A stretch of DNA of 9,057 bases from an archaeon (GTDB lineage: Archaea; Methanobacteriota; Methanobacteria; Methanobacteriales; Methanobacteriaceae): assembly GCA_024409185.1 (NCBI GenBank), contig JAKSUD010000029.1, forward strand, positions 1-9,057, given 5' to 3'. Of this stretch, positions 6,053 through 9,057 are shown piece after piece (within the stretch, counting starts at the first letter, position 1; each line of letters opens with the position of its first letter). The notes under the pieces were generated by a model that saw nothing but the letters and a program-made list of their open reading frames with translations, was not told the origin of the DNA and searched no databases. The position numbers were made by a program, and so were the translations under genes.

Positions 6053-7269
6053 CCAGCTTGAGTTTCAAAGTCAGATTCTGCTTCTTTTGCCATGATTTTA
6101 TCAACAGCATCTAAGAAATCATCCTGTGTAATATGATCTCTTTCTTCACGAATAGCAAACATACCTGCTTCTGTACAAATAGCTTTTAAATCTGCACCAG
6201 AAATACCTTCTGTAAGTTCAATAATTTCTTCTAAATCTACAGATTTATCTAAAGCCATTTTTTTGGTATGGATTTTAAGAATTTCACGTCTTCCATCTTC
6301 ATTTGGAGCAGGTACTTCAATAAATCTATCAAATCTACCTGGTCTAAGTAAAGCAGGATCTAAGATATCTGGTCTGTTGGTTGCACCAATAATACCAATA
6401 TCTCCTCTTGATTCAAAACCATCTAACTCAGCGAGTAATTGCATAAGAGTTCTTTGAACTTCTCTATCACCACTTGTAGAACTTTTAAGTCTTTTAGCAG
6501 CTACTGCATCAAGTTCATCAATAAAGATAATACTTGGTGCTTTTTCTTTAGCAAGTTCAAATACTTCTCTAACCATTCTTGCTCCTTCACCAATGTATTT
6601 TTTAACAAATTCAGAAGCTACAACTTTAATAAATGTAGCATTTGTTTCATTAGCTACTGCTTTAGCAAGTAATGTTTTACCAGTTCCTGGTGGACCATAT
6701 AATAAGATACCTTTAGGTGGGTCAATACCAACTTTTTCGAATAATTCAGGATGTTTAAGAGGTAATTCTACAGTTTCTTTAACCTCTATAATTTGTTCAT
6801 CTAAAGCACCAATAATATCATAGGTAACATCAGGTTTAGTTTCAATTTCAGCTCCTGTAACATTTGCATCTTTTTCAGATGGAAGTACTTCAACAACACC
6901 AAAAGTTTGTTGATTTAAACCTACTCTTGAACCTGGAACGAGTAATTTTTCATCTAAGAATTTTGAGTAATTAATAAGAAAACTTGGACCAGTACTGCTT
7001 TTTACAGTCATTCTACTGTCATCTAAGATTTCTGTAATAGTAGCTAAAACTAAAGGTGGTGATCTAAATCTTTCAACTTCACCTCTTAAGGATTTTAGCT
7101 CTCTTTCTAAACGTATTTTTTCATTTTCAGTTAGAACTTTATCTTTTTCTAATTTTCTAACTTTCCACATAAGATTACGTTTAGTTTTATTATTTTCTTC
7201 TTTAAGTTTAGCTACTTCATTTTCAAGGTCTTCAACCATAGTCTGAAGTTCTTTAGAAGAGTCATCCAT
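6037..7269 (-). CDS. pan: Proteasome-activating nucleotidase (PAN)
   Basis: AAA ATPase that forms a hexameric cap on the archaeal 20S proteasome, unfolding substrates and feeding them into it. With the start at 7269 it has 410 residues, close to the usual PAN length. In order: an N-terminal coiled coil (about 4-68), a Pro-Pro hinge (71-72), an OB domain (about 75-135), then the AAA domain. The AAA domain has Walker A GPPGTGKT (192-199), aromatic pore loop KYIGEG (224-229), Walker B IIFIDELD (247-254), sensor-1 Asn in GATNRP (298), and arginine fingers in RPGRFDR (309 and 312). The C-terminus is GVMFG, so the usual hydrophobic-Tyr-X proteasome-docking motif reads Met-Phe-Gly. The start is set by AGGAGA seven bases upstream; an in-frame ATG at 7323 has no such site and lies too close to the nearest TATA-like box. 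Confidence 0.96.
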   Translation of the reverse strand: MDDSSKELQTMVEDLENEVAKLKEENNKTKRNLMWKVRKLEKDKVLTENEKIRLERELKSLRGEVERFRSPPLVLATITEILDDSRMTVKSSTGPSFLINYSKFLDEKLLVPGSRVGLNQQTFGVVEVLPSEKDANVTGAEIETKPDVTYDIIGALDEQIIEVKETVELPLKHPELFEKVGIDPPKGILLYGPPGTGKTLLAKAVANETNATFIKVVASEFVKKYIGEGARMVREVFELAKEKAPSIIFIDELDAVAAKRLKSSTSGDREVQRTLMQLLAELDGFESRGDIGIIGATNRPDILDPALLRPGRFDRFIEVPAPNEDGRREILKIHTKKMALDKSVDLEEIIELTEGISGADLKAICTEAGMFAIREERDHITQDDFLDAVDKIMAKEAESDFETQAGVMFG

Positions 7270-7276
7270 TATATTA

Positions 7277-7282
7277 TCTCCT
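7277..7282 (-). promoter_or_regulatory. Shine-Dalgarno site deciding the PAN start
   Basis: The minus strand reads AGGAGA seven bases before the ATG at 7269. This supports the 410-residue product, which begins directly with the coiled coil, over a form extended by 18 mostly hydrophobic residues from 7323. Confidence 0.75.
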
Positions 7283-7329
7283 TTTCTTTTAATAAATAAT
7301 AAAATCAATGAATAAATAATCATTAAATT

Positions 7330-7339
7330 TTTATAAAAT
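7330..7339 (-). promoter_or_regulatory. Candidate proximal TATA box for PAN
   Basis: The minus strand reads ATTTTATAAA here. A transcript starting about 26 bases downstream would begin near 7308 and have a leader of about 39 bases with the AGGAGA site. AT-rich surroundings make the call tentative. Confidence 0.4.
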
Positions 7340-7393
7340 TTTTTAATATTATCAATTAATAGTATTATAACTAATAAAAATATAATTATTTAA

Positions 7394-7403
7394 GTATATA
7401 AAG
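7394..7403 (-). promoter_or_regulatory. Candidate distal TATA box for PAN
   Basis: The minus strand contains TTTATATA (7402-7395), identical to the methanogen TATA consensus. A start near 7372 would give a leader of about 100 bases. The PAN gene could have two promoters; sequence alone cannot decide between this and the proximal site. Confidence 0.4.
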
Positions 7404-7476
7404 ATTACTTAAAAATATATCTATATACATATTTGTTAAAAGTATTATTTAAAATTAATTTCTATTATATGAAACA

Positions 7477-7547
7477 AAATAAGTTAAATAGAATCAAAGT
7501 GATTAAAGAACTATTTAAATAATCTAAATAGAATCAAAGTGATTAAA
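7477..7547. repeat. Direct repeat of a gene 3' end, 40 bp apart
   Basis: Positions 7477-7507 and 7517-7547 agree at 29 of 31 bases, including an identical 23-base core (7485-7507 and 7525-7547). The right copy encodes the last residues (FNHFDSI) and part of the TAG stop of the 147-aa gene. The left copy, downstream of the stop, can encode the same residues followed by TAA. Confidence 0.85.
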
Positions 7548-7967
7548 AAATAAATAAGTATTCTTTTCTAATTTAACAAGTTTATTATTGTTTAATTTTT
7601 CAATTAATAAATCAATTCTCTCTTCAAGAGAATAATATTTATCATTAGGACTGATTAAAGGTATTTCTAATAATTCATCCATAAAAACCATTTTTACATG
7701 ATATTCAGATAAAATAGAAGAATAATCAATGATATTAATTAAATCTTCAACAGTAGTGTTGCTTTTAATATAATTTTTATAAAAAGGAACCATTTTAATA
7801 GCTAAATCTTTACTAACATCATCATGTCCTTTATGTAAATGGTGTAATGATTCCATTATAAATTCTGCAGCTTCATCCGTATCTATGCCAAATTCTTCAA
7901 TTTTCATCAAATCAACTACTTTATTAAAAATATAAGGTAAAATCATTAAACTATAATCATACTTCAT
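7524..7967 (-). CDS. Hypothetical protein coupled to the YkgJ-type gene
   Basis: I do not recognise the family. The 147-residue product is acidic and predicted mostly helical. It has a His-rich stretch HHLHKGHDD (42-50), no cysteines, no signal peptide and no membrane segment. Its ATG lies inside the end of the upstream Cys-cluster gene (11-base overlap in a different frame). No clear Shine-Dalgarno site is visible, so translation is probably coupled and the two proteins may act together or be made in fixed ratio. Internal Met codons at residues 8 and 21 are alternative starts. The final codons and stop are duplicated downstream. The open frame, tight overlap and protein-like composition support a real gene. 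Confidence 0.75.
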   Translation of the reverse strand: MKYDYSLMILPYIFNKVVDLMKIEEFGIDTDEAAEFIMESLHHLHKGHDDVSKDLAIKMVPFYKNYIKSNTTVEDLINIIDYSSILSEYHVKMVFMDELLEIPLISPNDKYYSLEERIDLLIEKLNNNKLVKLEKNTYLFFNHFDSI

Positions 7968-8355
7968 AACTATCTAAGTCTGTATAAACTTTTAAACATT
8001 TATCTAACACCATTTCAGCTAATTTTACAGAATAATTACACTGAACATCTAAACTAATTCCAGTTTCAAAACCAATTTCATAAAAAGGATAATCTCTACA
8101 AACTTTTGAACGATTTTCATAATCATCACAAGATTTTCCATTAAAATTCTCACATTCAAGTTCACGACAACAATATCCACATTTAACACAGAAATCAGAG
8201 TTATCTTGAACTAATTCTCTTGAAAAAAATAAGTTTGGAGCACCAATTAAAGTTTCTTCTATAATATCAGAGATTAAATCAATCCCTAAATCAGGATATT
8301 TTTCATAGAAAACTTTTAAAAGATGTTTAATAAATTGTAAGTCTGAAAATGGCAT
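7957..8355 (-). CDS. YkgJ-type cysteine-cluster protein (putative metal-binding)
   Basis: A 132-residue protein with the Cys cluster typical of the YkgJ/UPF0153 family, described as zinc- or iron-chelating. The core is CVKCGYCC (56-63), followed by Cys at 68, 76 and 86 in the arrangement CENFNGKSCDDYENRSKVCRDYPF. Further Cys are at 106 and 120. The N-terminal ~50 residues appear helical and are not recognised. There is no signal peptide or membrane segment, so it is probably cytoplasmic. The start at 8355 is preceded by GTGAT, a partial Shine-Dalgarno match. It overlaps the next gene by 11 bases, so they form a two-gene operon. The 114-base spacer from the MBF1 gene contains no convincing TATA box. 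The biochemical role of the family is unsettled; an Fe-S or zinc site is inferred from the cysteines only. Confidence 0.82.
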   Translation of the reverse strand: MPFSDLQFIKHLLKVFYEKYPDLGIDLISDIIEETLIGAPNLFFSRELVQDNSDFCVKCGYCCRELECENFNGKSCDDYENRSKVCRDYPFYEIGFETGISLDVQCNYSVKLAEMVLDKCLKVYTDLDSYEV

Positions 8356-8406
8356 TTTATCACAAAATAACTATTAAAAAATAACAAAATAAACTAAAAA
8401 TACATG

Positions 8407-8481
8407 AAAATTAAAAAAACTAAAAAATAAGAAAAAGAAAATAATTTTCTAAATTTAACTCATTAAGAGTTATTTTCTTTT
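8407..8481 (-). terminator. Hairpin plus T-rich tract at the end of the MBF1 gene
   Basis: A perfect 12-bp inverted repeat, AAAAGAAAATAA (8433-8444) with TTATTTTCTTTT (8470-8481), whose coding-side arm holds the last codons and the TAA stop. An alternative inner hairpin, TAACTC (8456-8461) with GAGTTA (8467-8472), has a 5-base loop and also uses the stop codon, so the two are mutually exclusive at the stop. T-rich sequence follows on the minus strand down to about 8407. Confidence 0.6.
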
Positions 8482-8994
8482 AATTTTAACAATACTACCT
8501 AAAGTATTTGCACCAGATGATGAACTTTTAAATGCATCTAAGTCCATTTCATCATATTTTTCAATTAAAGTTATGTTTAAAGTTTTTTCAAGTTTTTTAG
8601 CTAATTTTAAATCTGGTTCCATTTTACCAGATTCTATTCTATTAATAACAGAAACTTTCTCATAGATTTTTTGACCTAATTGTTCTCTTGATAAACCTTT
8701 AGCTTCACGTGCTTGTTTAACAATAGTACCATAATCTTCAACAATATCATCCATAGGTCCATCATCTCTTGTATAAACCCTTTGAGACATTCCACCACGG
8801 GATCTATTTTGATTATTTTGTGGTTTATTAGTAGTTTTTCTAGCTCTTGCCATAGCTGGAGGTTTTTGAACCTTACCTAATTTAGAGCATTCACTACAAA
8901 CACATTCAAAAACAGAACCTTCAATTTTAACTCTTAAAGGTTTACCAGAAATAGGTTTTCCACAAATTTCACAACTTTTAGTCTCATTTCTCAT
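8470..8994 (-). CDS. Archaeal multiprotein bridging factor 1 (aMBF1) transcription factor
   Basis: A 174-residue protein with the archaeal MBF1 layout. The N-terminal zinc ribbon uses CEIC (8-11) and CSEC (33-36), with an extra Cys at 31. A flexible, basic, Asn/Arg-rich linker (about 45-80) follows. The Cro/C1-type helix-turn-helix (about 89-145) includes the well-conserved core REAKGLSREQLGQKIYEKVSVINRIESGKMEPD. The tail ends in Lys/Arg. MBF1 is a conserved archaeal/eukaryotic DNA-binding or ribosome-associated factor; its precise role in methanogens is not settled. No Shine-Dalgarno site precedes the ATG, and a TATA-like box lies about 27 bases upstream, so the mRNA may be leaderless. The stop codon is part of a hairpin. 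Complete within the window. Confidence 0.93.
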   Translation of the reverse strand: MRNETKSCEICGKPISGKPLRVKIEGSVFECVCSECSKLGKVQKPPAMARARKTTNKPQNNQNRSRGGMSQRVYTRDDGPMDDIVEDYGTIVKQAREAKGLSREQLGQKIYEKVSVINRIESGKMEPDLKLAKKLEKTLNITLIEKYDEMDLDAFKSSSSGANTLGSIVKIKRK

Positions 8995-9015
8995 AATATT
9001 TATTATGTTTTTTAA

Positions 9016-9026
9016 TTATAAAATAC
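9016..9026 (-). promoter_or_regulatory. Likely TATA box of the MBF1 gene
   Basis: The minus strand reads TATTTTATAATT preceded by AAAAAAG, resembling a BRE plus TATA pair. It is centred about 27 bases upstream of the ATG at 8994, which predicts transcription starting at or next to the start codon. Confidence 0.45.
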
Positions 9027-9057
9027 TTTTTTATTTAATTTTAAAAATTAGAAAAAA

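Noticed and set aside
6263..6823. Three plus-strand open frames opposite PAN
   Set aside because: They are antisense shadows of the conserved AAA domain, without ribosome-binding sites or recognisable products.
7270..7323. N-terminal extension of PAN ([18 protein letters not shown]), possibly a membrane anchor
   Set aside because: A strong AGGAGA site is placed for the ATG at 7269, the extension would run through that site, and PAN is a cytoplasmic protein starting with the coiled coil.

Overview
The window looks like chromosomal DNA of a low-GC methanogenic archaeon of the order Methanobacteriales (Methanosphaera or Methanobrevibacter type). The evidence is the set of archaeal information-processing genes: a proteasome-activating nucleotidase (PAN), an archaeal MBF1 with an N-terminal zinc ribbon, an archaeal-type tRNA G10 methyltransferase with a THUMP region, a geranylgeranyl-reductase-family flavoprotein and a box C/D guide RNA. 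Very AT-rich spacers with TATA boxes and T-tract gene ends agree. The species cannot be fixed from this sequence alone.

Layout. Positions 1-1288 (+) hold the end of a MacB/LolCDE-type ABC exporter operon: the C-terminal part of an FtsX-fold permease, then its ATPase. All remaining genes are on the minus strand. Read from right to left in transcription order they are: MBF1 (8994-8470); a YkgJ-type Cys-cluster protein overlapping an unrecognised 147-aa protein (8355-7524); PAN (7269-6037); a 60-nt C/D sRNA directly downstream of PAN (5970-5911); a membrane-anchored bacterial-PH-domain protein with a long Asn/Tyr-rich tail (5779-3938); the geranylgeranyl-reductase-like flavoprotein (3809-2610); and the tRNA G10 methyltransferase (2481-1447), which converges on the ABC operon. 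No gene-free stretch exceeds 300 bases. The longest are 5780-6036, which holds the sRNA, and 7270-7523, which holds the PAN promoter region and a repeat.

The most informative non-protein feature is the C/D sRNA. It has perfect C, D', C' and D boxes, two 12-nt guides, a 3-nt D'-C' spacer and a 5-bp GGCC-type terminal stem. Under the N+5 rule its D guide points to 16S rRNA C1402 in the decoding centre. Its D' guide is complementary to a CUCAUA sequence that resembles the anticodon loop of a CAU tRNA.

A second theme is the structure of gene ends. Four transcription units end in perfect 10-12-bp inverted repeats whose coding-side arm lies in the last codons of the gene, followed by T-rich DNA on the transcribed strand. 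Two other genes have their 3' end, stop codon included, duplicated in direct orientation 40-45 bp downstream. The genes otherwise look like housekeeping genes and do not form one pathway, although several concern RNA modification, protein quality control and transcription.
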